In this document: positions 40,650 through 48,768 of the stretch, one piece after another
Layout: each line of letters opens with the position of its first letter
Position numbering within the stretch: the first letter of the stretch is position 1
Assembly (NCBI RefSeq): GCF_010894405.1
Contig: NZ_JAAIYA010000010.1
Coordinates: forward strand, 62,001-126,000
Direction of reading: 5' to 3'
Length of the DNA: 64,000 bases
DNA from: Pyxidicoccus caerfyrddinensis
GTDB taxonomy: Bacteria; Myxococcota; Myxococcia; Myxococcales; Myxococcaceae
The notes under the pieces: model-generated
What the model was told of the DNA's origin: nothing
Databases searched by the model: none
The model's input: the letters and a program-made list of their open reading frames with translations, nothing else
Translations under genes and position numbers: made by a program

Positions 40650-42026
40650 GTGGATTCCGTGTGGCCTTCGACACCGCTGGACGCGGCCCGCCTCGGGCGT
40701 CCGTCGCGCAGCGCCGCCACCGCGGCCATTCAGGCGCACATCAAGGTGCTCCGGGGCGAGCCGTTGAAGGCCGCGCTCGCGGAGGCCCTGCGCGAGGCGG
40801 ACGGCCTCGGCGGGCAGGAGCGGCGCTTCACGGCCTTCGCCGTGCGCGAGCTGTCCCGGCATCAGCGGCTCTTGGACCTGGCGGCGCGCCTGCTCGGCCA
40901 CAGCATGGGCAAGGTGGGGCTGACGGAGGACCAGGCGGTGGTGCGCTACGCCCTCTGGCGGCGCATCTTCTGCGGCGAGGGCTGGAAGCGCATCGGCCCC
41001 GAGGTGAAGCTGCCCGGCCCCGTGCGCCCCCGCACCATCAAGGACGACCTGCTGCAGGAGGTGGTGGAGTCCCCGCTGCCGGAAGCGCCCCTGCCGGACT
41101 CGCCGGCGGAGCGGCTGGCGGTGCGCTACTCGTTCCCCACCTGGTTCGTGGTGCGGCTGGCGGAGGTGTACCCGGAGGACGTGCTGGAGGGCCTGCTGTC
41201 CTCGCTGGACGAGGAGCCCGCGCTGCACTTCCGCGTGCGGCCTCCCGGCACGCGCGACGCGGTGCTGGCGGCGCTGGCGGAAGAGGGCGTCGCCGCGGAG
41301 CCCGTGGCGGCGGCCCTGGACGCGGTGCGCGTGGTGGACGCCAGCCACCGCATCTTCGAGACGAAGGTGATGAAGTCCGGGAAGCTCCAGGTCCAGGACG
41401 TGGGCAGCCAGCTCATCTCCGAGCTGTGCCGGCCCGTGGGCGGCACGCTGGCGGGGCTCACCGTGGCGGACGTGTGCGCGGGGGCGGGCGGAAAGACGCT
41501 GGCGCTGGCGGACTTCGTGGGCCCGACGGGCAGGGTGCTGGCGGGAGACCGCTCCCGGCGCCGGCTAGCCGAGGCGCGCGAGCGGGTGAGCCGGCTCTCG
41601 CTGCGCCAGGTCGCCTTCCCGCACCCGCTGCCGCTGTCCGACGCGGACGTGCTGCTCATCGACGCGCCGTGCAGCGGCACGGGCTCGCTGGCGCGTGAGC
41701 CGGACCAGAAGTGGAAGCTCACCGCGGCGGAGATCGCCAAGTACCAGACCACCCAGGCCGGGCTGCTGGAGGAAGTCGCCGCGCAGACGAAGCCCGGGGC
41801 GCTCATCGTCTACGCCACCTGCTCGGTGATGCCGGAGGAGGACGAGACGGTGGTGGAGGCCTTCCTGGCGAAGCACCCGGACTTCACGCTGGAGCCGGTG
41901 GGAGACGTGCTGGGAGCGGAACGGGCGGCGCTGGCGGCCCAGGGGCCGTACCTCAAGGCGCTGCCTCCGCGCGTGCCCGGAGGCGGCTTCTTCGCGGCGC
42001 GCCTTCGCAAGACGGCACGGGGTTGA
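40650..42026 (+). CDS. RsmB/NOP-type rRNA cytosine-C5 methyltransferase
   Basis: 458 residues from the GTG at 40650. The N-terminal about 150 residues are a helical RNA-binding domain with NusB-like features (RFTAFAVRELSRHQRLLDLA). The methyltransferase core has VADVCAGAGGKTLALADFVG (motif I), LLIDAPCSGTGSLAREPDQKW (motif IV with one catalytic Cys) and YATCSVMPEEDETVV (motif VI with the second Cys), the two-Cys arrangement of RNA m5C methyltransferases. It probably modifies 16S rRNA like RsmB. Exact site specificity cannot be told, and other NOP2/Sun enzymes look similar. Confidence 0.88.
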   Translation: MDSVWPSTPLDAARLGRPSRSAATAAIQAHIKVLRGEPLKAALAEALREADGLGGQERRFTAFAVRELSRHQRLLDLAARLLGHSMGKVGLTEDQAVVRYALWRRIFCGEGWKRIGPEVKLPGPVRPRTIKDDLLQEVVESPLPEAPLPDSPAERLAVRYSFPTWFVVRLAEVYPEDVLEGLLSSLDEEPALHFRVRPPGTRDAVLAALAEEGVAAEPVAAALDAVRVVDASHRIFETKVMKSGKLQVQDVGSQLISELCRPVGGTLAGLTVADVCAGAGGKTLALADFVGPTGRVLAGDRSRRRLAEARERVSRLSLRQVAFPHPLPLSDADVLLIDAPCSGTGSLAREPDQKWKLTAAEIAKYQTTQAGLLEEVAAQTKPGALIVYATCSVMPEEDETVVEAFLAKHPDFTLEPVGDVLGAERAALAAQGPYLKALPPRVPGGGFFAARLRKTARG

Positions 42027-42081
42027 CAGCCCGCGAGCCCACACGCTACGCAACTGTCGGAATTCTCAAGGGGTGACCCAC

Positions 42082-42483
42082 GTGGCGGCCGACCCGAAGC
42101 AGTCCGAGGTGGTGAAGCAGATCAACGAGGCGTTCCAGGCGGCCCAGGCCCGCCTGGCCCAGCTTCGCGAGGCGGTGGAGCGCAACACGGATCTGGCCCG
42201 CGCCAACGCCAAGTCCACCGTGCTGAAGGATCAGAAGGAGCGCGCGCTGAAGGAGCTGGGCGAGGTCGTCTGGCGCCAGGTGCAGAAGGGCAGGCTGGAG
42301 CTACCCGCCGGTTTCGCGTCCGTCCTCAAGGCCGTCGAGGCCGCCGAGCAGGCGGCCGAGGCTCACGCCCGCGAGCTCACCGACATCCTCCGGGAAGGAG
42401 AAGAAGTCGCTGAGCGGTTGAAGGGTGGAAAAAACGCCACGAAGCCACAAACAATTGTGGCCAACGGCGGAAAGAAGCGGTAG
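42082..42483 (+). CDS. Small coiled-coil protein of unknown function
   Basis: 133 residues. I chose the GTG at 42082 because AAGGGG lies 8 bases upstream; a GTG at 42073 would overlap that site. The whole protein is charged and helical, with heptad patterns (QINEAFQAAQARLAQLREAV, KDQKERALKELGEVVWRQVQ, VLKAVEAAEQAAEAHARELT) and a basic Gly/Lys tail. It resembles short coiled-coil proteins found next to envelope or cell-division genes, but I recognise no family. It is followed 57 bases later by tRNA-Ala. Confidence 0.65.
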   Translation: MAADPKQSEVVKQINEAFQAAQARLAQLREAVERNTDLARANAKSTVLKDQKERALKELGEVVWRQVQKGRLELPAGFASVLKAVEAAEQAAEAHARELTDILREGEEVAERLKGGKNATKPQTIVANGGKKR

Positions 42484-42539
42484 AAGGCACCCACTTTCGA
42501 CGTCGGGCCGCTCCCCACAGCGGCCCAGCAGCAAAAGAC

Positions 42540-42612
<73 letters not shown>

Positions 42613-42625
42613 CTCTGAAATGAAG

Positions 42626-42660
42626 AGGCCCGCCCGGGAAACCAGGCGGGCCTTTTTGTT
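42626..42660 (+). terminator. Intrinsic terminator after tRNA-Ala
   Basis: AGGCCCGCC (42626-42634) pairs perfectly with GGCGGGCCT (42645-42653) and is followed by TTTTG TTTT. A 9-bp GC-rich stem plus a T run is a textbook terminator, 13 bases after the tRNA. Confidence 0.9.
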
Positions 42661-42732
42661 TTCCGGCACAGGCCCGTGGGCCGCGGCGGACTCGCCTGCG
42701 CGACGTGGCGCCTTGGGCCGGGGCCGAGAATG

Positions 42733-42765
42733 AAAAAGGCCCGCCAGGAGCAACCTGACGGGCCC
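42733..42765 (-). terminator. Intrinsic terminator of the aldolase gene
   Basis: On the minus strand, an 11-bp stem with one G.T pair (42754-42764 with 42738-42748) and a 5-base loop is followed by TTTTT (complement of 42733-42737). It begins 27 bases beyond the aldolase stop. Confidence 0.85.
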
Positions 42766-42791
42766 TGCGCGCTCGTGAGCGACGTCTGCGT

Positions 42792-43715
42792 CTACGCCTT
42801 GCCGGCGAAGATGTTCATCACGTCCTTGAGCAGCTTCACGGACTCGCCGTGCGGACGCTGGAAGGCGTTGCGGCCCATGATGGAGCCGAAGCCGCCGCCC
42901 GCGTTGATCTGCTTGATCTCCTCCAGCAGCGCCGGGGTGTCCTTGGCCTCGCCGCCGGAGAAGATGACGATGCGCTTGCCGTTGAACGCGGAGCGCACCA
43001 CCTCGCGCACGCGGTCGGCCATCGTCTTGGTGGAGATGCCGGCCTTCTCGAAGGCCTTCTTCGCCTCCGGCTGCTCGAGGTGGTCCTGCGGCGGCTTCAC
43101 CTTGATGATGTGCGCGCCGAGCTGGGCGCTGATCTGCGCCGCATACGCAATCACGTCGATGCCCGTCTCACCCTCCTTGGACATGTTGCCGCGGGGGTAG
43201 GCCCAGACGACGGTGGGCAGGCCGTAGGACTTGCCCTCGGCGATGATCTCGCGGAGCGCCTCGTACTGCTCGTTGCGCGCGCCGGAGCCCGGGTAGATCG
43301 TGTAGCCCACCGCGACGCAGCCCAGGCGGACGGCGTCCTTCACCGAGGCCGTCACCGCGGACATCGGGTTGGGGACCTTGGCCAGCGAGTCGGAGTTGTT
43401 GAGCTTGAGGAGGAGGGGAACCTCGCCCGCGAACTTGCCGGCGATGGCCTCCAGGAAGCCCAGCGGCGCCGCGTACGCGTTGCAGCCCGAGTCGATGGCG
43501 AGCTGCGCGTGGTAGTCGGGGTCATAGCCGGCGGGGTTCGGGCCGAACGAGCGCGCGGGACCGTGCTCGAAGCCCTGATCCACCGGGAGGATGACGAACT
43601 TGCCCGTGCCGGCGAGCGTGCCGGTGTTCATGAGGCGGGCCAGGTTGGTCAGCGTGCCGGGGCTGTCGGACGTGTACCAGGACAGGATCTGCTTGACGCG
43701 ATCGGTATAGGCCAT
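42792..43715 (-). CDS. fbaB: Class I fructose-bisphosphate aldolase (DhnA/FbaB type)
   Basis: 307 residues from the ATG at 43715. DhnA-type aldolases cleave fructose-1,6-bisphosphate through a Schiff-base Lys. Here the Lys is in AHIIKVKPPQDH, preceded by VWAYPRGNMSKEGETG and followed by GKRIVIFSGGEAKD and GFGSIMGRNAFQR, which form the phosphate-binding loops. The N-terminus has FVILPVDQGFEHGP. It lacks the zinc His set of class II enzymes. It acts in cytosolic glycolysis and gluconeogenesis. It is a single-gene unit with a good terminator and is divergent from the TolC-like gene. Confidence 0.93.
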   Translation of the reverse strand: MAYTDRVKQILSWYTSDSPGTLTNLARLMNTGTLAGTGKFVILPVDQGFEHGPARSFGPNPAGYDPDYHAQLAIDSGCNAYAAPLGFLEAIAGKFAGEVPLLLKLNNSDSLAKVPNPMSAVTASVKDAVRLGCVAVGYTIYPGSGARNEQYEALREIIAEGKSYGLPTVVWAYPRGNMSKEGETGIDVIAYAAQISAQLGAHIIKVKPPQDHLEQPEAKKAFEKAGISTKTMADRVREVVRSAFNGKRIVIFSGGEAKDTPALLEEIKQINAGGGFGSIMGRNAFQRPHGESVKLLKDVMNIFAGKA

Positions 43716-44006
43716 GTGTGGGGGTCCTCGGTATGCGGGCACTCCGGCCCGACTCGGGAACGGTCGCAATCTGCTGCATACGTCACGTCCAACCAACTCA
43801 TTTTCTCGCCCGAGTGTCAGCGGTCCTACGCGAGCCCGCCGATTCCACCCCCTGGCAGGACGGCCACCGCTCCGCCAGGGCAGGGCTTCCGAGGGACGCC
43901 GGACGCTTGAAATGGGACGAACATGGTCGGTGACGGCGCCTCGTGGAACGAAGATGCTGCGCCGCTGCGGGTAACTCGGATATGGGGCCCGCACGAGGCG
44001 GTACGA
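43716..44006. other. Divergent intergenic region between fbaB and the TolC-like gene
   Basis: These 291 bases must hold promoters for both directions. The AT-richest part is about 43786-43804 (around CATTTTCTCGCC). I saw no convincing -35/-10 pair, sigma-54 element or operator. Confidence 0.3.
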
Positions 44007-45791
44007 ATGCGCAGACACCTGGATCGAGGCGTGACAGTGGCGCTGGTGCTGGCGGCCGGACTCTCGGCGGCACAGCTCACCCCCGGGCAGACGGGGCCGG
44101 GAGGCAGCCCGTCTCCCACTCCCGGGACGGGCACGCCGTCGACCACTCCGGGGACGCCCGGTACGGGGACCTCGGGGACGTCCACCACGCCTGGGACGGG
44201 CACGTCCACCACGCCCGGGACAGGGACGTCCACCACGCCCTCCACGCCTGGGACGGGCTCGGGCTCCACGGGCGCCGGCGTGCAGACGCCCCAGCCCGGT
44301 GCCGGGGCTACGCAGCTCCCCCCGGGGCCGCCGACCATCGCTCCCAACACGGTGGATCAGCCCACGGCCATGCCCTCCGGCGGAAGGACGGTGTCGCCCT
44401 CGCCGGTGCGCGAGCCCGGGCAGCAGGCGCAGCAGGCCATGGAGGACGTGCGCGAGACGCCCGACTCGGAGGTGCCCGCCCAGTCGGCGCCGCTGACGCT
44501 GGCGCAGCTGGTGGAGCGCGCGAGGGCCACGGACTCGCGCGTGGAGGAGGCCACGGCGGAGCTGCGCAAGTTCCAGGCGCTCTACCAGCAGGCGAAGTGG
44601 GCCTGGTTCCCCAAGTTCGAAATCACGGTGGGCCTGGGCGGCCCCGTGCCCGAGGCGCGCAACGACGGGCTGGGTGGACCGCCCACCACCGAGGCCTCGC
44701 TCGAGGGTGACTTCAAGTTCGGCCGCGTGGGCGTGACGGCCTTCTCCACGGGCAACGCGGTGCTGCCCATCTACACCTTCGGCAAGCTGACCGCGCTGGA
44801 GAAGGCGGGCTCCCGTGGGCCGGTGGTGGGCGAGGCGCTGCGCGAGCGCGCCCGGGCCGAGGCGGGTTTCCAGGCCGCGCAGGCGTATTACGGCTACCAG
44901 CTCGCGCGCGCCGGCCTGCAACAGCTCGAGGACGTCTCGAAGCGGCTGGAGGACGCCGCCGAGCGCATCGACGCGCTGCTGAAGGAGGAGTCCAGCCAGG
45001 TGTCACAGGTGGACACGTACAAGGTCCGCTTCTTCCGCCAGGTCGTGGATGCGCGCAAGGCGGAGGCCTGGCAGGGCCGGCAGTTCGCGATGGCTGCCAT
45101 CGGCCTGCTGGCCAACGCTCAGCCGGGCACGCCGGTGGCCGTGGTGGAGGAGGATCTGCCGCTCGACGAGGCCGTGGAGCCTCCCTCGCTGGAGCGCGCC
45201 CTGGAGCTGGCCGAGCAGCGCCGGCCGGAGTTCGTCGCCATCACCGCGGGCATCGCCGCGCGCGAGGCCGAGGTGTTCATCCGCCAGCGCAGCTACTTCC
45301 CGGACCTGGGGCTCGCCGGCTTCTATGACCTGCGCTTCACCACCAGCGCCACGCGCCAGCGGAGCCCCTTCGCGTATGACCCGTACAACGACCGCACGGT
45401 GGGGCTGGGCCTGGTGATGCGCGGCACCTTCGACATCCCGCTGAAGGACGCGCAGCTCGAGCAGGCGCGCGCGGAGCTGGACAAGCTGCGCGCCCAGGAG
45501 AAGCAGCTCCACTCCGGCATCCGCCTGGAGGTGACGAAGGTGCACGGCGAGCTGGTGTCGGCCTGGGCCCGCGCGAAGGCCTATGGCGAGGCGGAGAAGA
45601 ACGCCCGCCGCTGGGTGACGGCCGCCTTCGCCGCGTTCGACCTGGGCACGGGTGAGACGCGGGACCTGGTGGATGCATTCACGGCCTACGCCCAGGCCTC
45701 TGGCGACAAGTCGAAGAGCTGGTTCGACGTGCGGGTGGGCATGGCCGCCCTGGACCGCGTCACCGGGACACCGCCCGCGCCGGGTGAATAA
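44007..45791 (+). CDS. TolC-family outer-membrane efflux protein with Thr/Pro/Gly-rich N-terminal tract
   Basis: 594 residues from the ATG at 44007. The signal peptide ends AGLSAAQ. Residues about 25-150 are a low-complexity Thr/Pro/Gly/Ser tract that includes TSTTPGTG repeats. The rest is an OEP/TolC pair of coiled-coil repeats: LTLAQLVERARATDSRVEEA, FQAAQAYYGYQLARAGLQQL, LERALELAEQRRPEFVAITA and TRDLVDAFTAYAQASGDKSK. TolC proteins form trimeric outer-membrane channels for export. It lies 55 bases before an MlaC-like gene, so this channel may serve lipid or drug export linked to that protein. The long linker is unusual. Confidence 0.85.
   Translation: MRRHLDRGVTVALVLAAGLSAAQLTPGQTGPGGSPSPTPGTGTPSTTPGTPGTGTSGTSTTPGTGTSTTPGTGTSTTPSTPGTGSGSTGAGVQTPQPGAGATQLPPGPPTIAPNTVDQPTAMPSGGRTVSPSPVREPGQQAQQAMEDVRETPDSEVPAQSAPLTLAQLVERARATDSRVEEATAELRKFQALYQQAKWAWFPKFEITVGLGGPVPEARNDGLGGPPTTEASLEGDFKFGRVGVTAFSTGNAVLPIYTFGKLTALEKAGSRGPVVGEALRERARAEAGFQAAQAYYGYQLARAGLQQLEDVSKRLEDAAERIDALLKEESSQVSQVDTYKVRFFRQVVDARKAEAWQGRQFAMAAIGLLANAQPGTPVAVVEEDLPLDEAVEPPSLERALELAEQRRPEFVAITAGIAAREAEVFIRQRSYFPDLGLAGFYDLRFTTSATRQRSPFAYDPYNDRTVGLGLVMRGTFDIPLKDAQLEQARAELDKLRAQEKQLHSGIRLEVTKVHGELVSAWARAKAYGEAEKNARRWVTAAFAAFDLGTGETRDLVDAFTAYAQASGDKSKSWFDVRVGMAALDRVTGTPPAPGE
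44178..44239 (+). repeat. 24-base tandem repeat coding TSTTPGTG
   Basis: Three copies of ACGTCCACCACGCC start at 44178, 44202 and 44226, exactly 24 bases apart, so the reading frame is preserved. They encode an eight-residue Thr/Pro/Gly unit in the TolC-like protein. Copy number is likely to vary between strains. Confidence 0.85.
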
Positions 45792-45846
45792 CCCGGCCCA
45801 TGCAACTGTCCTTTCTAGCGTCCTCCACCACGGAGCCAAAAAACAC

Positions 45847-46473
45847 ATGATTGCATCCCTGCTCGCCGCCACCCTGCTTGCCGCCGCGCCTGCCGGCCCG
45901 CTCTCGGTCGTCAAATCCGGGAATGCAGACGTGCAGAAGGCCGCCAACGCGCCTGGCGCCACCGTCGAGTCGCTCGCCACCGTCGTCGAGAAGTTCGTCG
46001 ACTTCGAGGAGCTGGCGAAGCGTGCGCTGGGCGACAAGACGTGGACCTCGCTCACGCCCCCGCAGCGCAAGGAGTTCACCGAGACGATGACGGGCCTGCT
46101 GCGCGCCTCCTACGCCCAGAAGGCCATTGGCCAGGCCCAGGCGGACGTGAAGTACGTGAAGGAGGAGGCCAAGGGGAACGAGGCCACCGTCCACACCATC
46201 CTCACGCTGAAGAAGGACAACATCCCCATCGAGTACCGGCTCTTCCGCACGGACGCGAAGAAGGAGTGGCGCATCTACGACGTCATCACCGACGAGGTGT
46301 CGCTCGTGGACACGTACAAGGGCCAGTTCCGCAAGCTGCTCGCCGACAAGGGCTTCGACGGCCTGCTCACCACGCTGAAGAGCAAGCGGGCGCAGCTGGA
46401 GAAGGAGAACGCCGGCAAGTCCGCCAAGGGCGCCACCGCGACGCCGGCCAAGGCCGAGGGCAGCGCGAACTAG
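45847..46473 (+). CDS. mlaC: MlaC/Ttg2D-like periplasmic lipid-binding protein
   Basis: 208 residues. A short signal peptide (MIASLLAATLLAAAPAGP) is followed by the MlaC (Tgt2) fold: VESLATVVEKFVDFEELAKR, LGDKTWTSLTPPQRKEFTE, LRASYAQKAIGQAQADVKYV and KKEWRIYDVITDEVSLVDTY. MlaC carries phospholipids between membrane Mla complexes. A basic Lys/Ala tail ends the protein. It is 24 kb away from the mlaEFD genes and sits next to a TolC-like gene instead, so which transporter it serves is open. A strong hairpin follows. Confidence 0.88.
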   Translation: MIASLLAATLLAAAPAGPLSVVKSGNADVQKAANAPGATVESLATVVEKFVDFEELAKRALGDKTWTSLTPPQRKEFTETMTGLLRASYAQKAIGQAQADVKYVKEEAKGNEATVHTILTLKKDNIPIEYRLFRTDAKKEWRIYDVITDEVSLVDTYKGQFRKLLADKGFDGLLTTLKSKRAQLEKENAGKSAKGATATPAKAEGSAN

Positions 46474-46499
46474 CCCGCGAGTCGGAGTGGTAGCAAGCG

Positions 46500-46534
46500 A
46501 GGCCGGGTGTCCCTCCTACGAGGGGCCCCGGCCT
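46500..46534. terminator. Bidirectional hairpin between mlaC and the ceramide operon
   Basis: AGGCCGGG (46500-46507) pairs with CCCGGCCT (46527-46534), and an inner CCCTC/GAGGG stem lies inside it. It is followed by TTCGTTCGTT on the plus strand. It separates two convergent genes and can serve both. Confidence 0.6.
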
Positions 46535-46556
46535 TCGTTCGTTCAGCGGTGGGGCG

Positions 46557-47558
46557 TCAGTGCCCGCTGGCGAGCTGGTACGTGGCCAGGGTGCCCGCGA
46601 TGCCCTGTGCCAGGGGGATGCTGGGCGCGAAGCCCAGCTCGCTGCTCGCGCGCTCGGTGGTGCATGTCCACGCGGCGCACGTCATCTCCCGGACCTTGTC
46701 CCGGTTGAGGATGGGCACGGTGCCCTTCAGCCGGGCCATGAGCTCCGAGCCCAGGCCAATCAGGTAGCCGATGACGTCCGGCACCGGCACCACCGTGGGC
46801 CGGCCGCGCCCCAGGGCCCCGGCCAGCGCCCCGCAGACGTCCTCCCACGTGTACTCGCGGCCGTCGGACACGGTGTAGACACCGCGCGCCGGGTCGTCCT
46901 TGGCCAGCGTGGGGCCGCGCTCGGCGGCCGCCAGCAGCGCGGTGCACAGGTCATCCACGTGGATGACCGAGTAGCGCTTGGGCCCGAAGCCGCTCTTGAT
47001 GGCCAGGCCCTTGCGCGCCATGGGCAGCATGGAAGGGATGAACTCGGTGTCGCCCGGCCCGTACACAATCGGCGGCCGGACGATGACGCAGGGCACGCGG
47101 TCCGCGTACTCGCGCACCGCCTCCTCGCCGCCCAGCTTGCTGCGGCCGTAGATGGAGACGGGCGCCGGAGGGTCCTCCTCGCGCCGCGGACGGGCCGGAG
47201 TGGAGGGGCCGGCGGCAGCCAGGGACGAGCAGTAGACGAGCCGGGGAGGGCGGGGCAGGGCGGCCATGGCCTCCACCACGCGGCGGGTGCCGTTCGCGTT
47301 GCCCTCGAAGTAGCTGGCCGGCTTGCGGGCCTTGGTGACGCCCGCGAGGTGCAGCACGCAGTCCACGTCGCGCACCGCCTCCGTGAGGCCCTCGCCCGTG
47401 GTCAGGTCGCCCACGGCGAAGCGGGCGCCCATGGCCTCCAGGGGGCCTCGCTTCGAGCTGGGCCGCACCAGCGCGGTGAGGGTGTCCCCGCGCTCGAGGA
47501 TGCGGCGCGCGAGCCGCTGGCCGATGAAGCCGGTGCCACCGGTGAGCAGGAAATGCAA
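46557..47558 (-). CDS. cerR: NAD(P)-dependent epimerase/dehydratase, probable ceramide reductase (CerR)
   Basis: 333 residues from a TTG with GGAG about 6 bases upstream. It is an extended short-chain dehydrogenase: FLLTGGTGFIGQRLARRILE (NAD-binding), HLAGVTKA, YCSSLAAAG and the catalytic YGRSK (YxxxK), then VIVRPPIVYGPGD. In Caulobacter the third core ceramide enzyme, CerR, belongs to this family and reduces 3-oxo-ceramide. Here it is last in a minus-strand run after a serine palmitoyltransferase-like and a GNAT gene, matching that pathway. The name rests on gene context; sequence alone gives only the SDR family. Confidence 0.75.
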   Translation of the reverse strand: MHFLLTGGTGFIGQRLARRILERGDTLTALVRPSSKRGPLEAMGARFAVGDLTTGEGLTEAVRDVDCVLHLAGVTKARKPASYFEGNANGTRRVVEAMAALPRPPRLVYCSSLAAAGPSTPARPRREEDPPAPVSIYGRSKLGGEEAVREYADRVPCVIVRPPIVYGPGDTEFIPSMLPMARKGLAIKSGFGPKRYSVIHVDDLCTALLAAAERGPTLAKDDPARGVYTVSDGREYTWEDVCGALAGALGRGRPTVVPVPDVIGYLIGLGSELMARLKGTVPILNRDKVREMTCAAWTCTTERASSELGFAPSIPLAQGIAGTLATYQLASGH

Positions 47559-47576
47559 AGGGGACTCCGTGGAGGG

Positions 47577-48761
47577 TTACAGCGAGCGCTGGTAGACGCG
47601 GTACGTCTTCGAGCGCTGGGCGCCCATGGACTCGATGGCGCGGTTGACGAGGTGGTTGTCCTCCAGCGTCCAGGAGATCTCCCCGCCCACGTAGCCCAGC
47701 TGCTTCGCCGTGCGCAGCGTGTCCAGGTACAGGATGGCGTCCAGGCCGCGGCGCCGGTAGCCCTCCTTGATGCCGAGGATGATGAGGCGCAGCCGGTTGA
47801 TGCGCCGCGAGGCCAGCAGCAGCTTCGCCAGGCCGATGGGCAGGCCGAAGTGCGTGAGCCGCCCGCCGGCCGCCTTGATGGCCTGGTTCGCGTCGGGGAC
47901 GGTGAGCGCGAAGGCCACCGGCTCGCCCTTCACCTCGGCCATCAGCGCCAGCTCCGGCCGGACGATGGCTTTCAAGTCCTTCGCCAGGTGGTCGAACTCG
48001 GCGTCGGTGAAGGGGACGAAGCCCCAGTTCTTCTCCCAGGCGGAGTTGTAGATGTCGCGGATGCGCTTCACCTCCGCGTCCAGGTCCTTCATGTTCACCG
48101 GGCGCACGGTGACGCCCTCGCGCACGCGGAGCTTCTCGGCGATGCGCACCACCTTCTCCGGCGGCGCGGCGGACGAGGACAGCTCGAAGGCGTACAGGTC
48201 CTTCGCCTTGGTGAGGCCGCACGCCTCCAGCAGCGCCGCGTAGTAGGGCGGGTTGTGCGGCATCATGATGGCCGGGGGCGTGTCGAAGCCGTCAATCAGC
48301 AGGCCCCAGTCCTGGTTGGACGAGACGTTGGCCGGCCCGAGCATGGCGTTCATGCCCCGCTCGCGCAGCCACGCCGCCGCCGCGTCCAGCAGCGCCCGGG
48401 TGATGCCCGCGTCATTCACGCACTCGAAGAGGCCGAAGAAGCCCTCCTTCGTGCCGTGGACCTCCATGTGGCGCGGGTTGCGGATGGCGGCGATGCGGCC
48501 CACCACCTCGCCGCCGCGCCGCGCGAGGAACAGCTCCACCTCGCCGTACTGGAAGAAGGGGTTCTTCTTCGGGTCCAGGAAGTCCTTGCGCTCCATCTCC
48601 AGCGGCATCACCCAGTTCGGGTCGTTCTTGTAGATGCCGTAGGGGAAGCGGATGAACTGCATCTTCTCCGTCGAGCCACGCACAGGAGTCACCTGCACGT
48701 CCGAGGGCAGGGGAGGGAGCGAAGCTGTCGCGGGCGAAGAAGGCTCGGCGGGGAGGGCCAT
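47577..48761 (-). CDS. GNAT-superfamily acyltransferase, probable bacterial ceramide synthase (bCerS)
   Basis: 394 residues, larger than simple acetyltransferases. The N-terminal part (MQFIRFPYGIYKNDPNWVMP and FLARRGGEVVGRIAAIRN) and C-terminal part (LIILGIKEGYRRRGLDAILY with the acyl-CoA loop RRRGLDA) form a GNAT-like fold. The middle holds GPANVSSNQDWGLLIDGFDT and MMPHNPPYYAALLEACGL. Bacterial ceramide synthase of Caulobacter is GNAT-related and N-acylates 3-ketosphinganine. Its position 7 bases after the Spt-like gene and before the CerR-like gene supports that role. It could otherwise be an uncharacterised GNAT protein. Confidence 0.75.
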   Translation of the reverse strand: MALPAEPSSPATASLPPLPSDVQVTPVRGSTEKMQFIRFPYGIYKNDPNWVMPLEMERKDFLDPKKNPFFQYGEVELFLARRGGEVVGRIAAIRNPRHMEVHGTKEGFFGLFECVNDAGITRALLDAAAAWLRERGMNAMLGPANVSSNQDWGLLIDGFDTPPAIMMPHNPPYYAALLEACGLTKAKDLYAFELSSSAAPPEKVVRIAEKLRVREGVTVRPVNMKDLDAEVKRIRDIYNSAWEKNWGFVPFTDAEFDHLAKDLKAIVRPELALMAEVKGEPVAFALTVPDANQAIKAAGGRLTHFGLPIGLAKLLLASRRINRLRLIILGIKEGYRRRGLDAILYLDTLRTAKQLGYVGGEISWTLEDNHLVNRAIESMGAQRSKTYRVYQRSL

Positions 48762-48768
48762 GGGTGCT

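Noticed and set aside
44100-44260. Possible CRISPR-like array in the 24-base repeats
   Set aside because: The units are contiguous tandem coding repeats in phase with the TolC-like frame, with no unique spacers.
43731-44921. Upstream in-frame extension of the aldolase gene to 709 codons
   Set aside because: The first conserved residues of the aldolase begin at the ATG at 43715. The extension overlaps the divergent TolC-like gene and has shadow-type composition.
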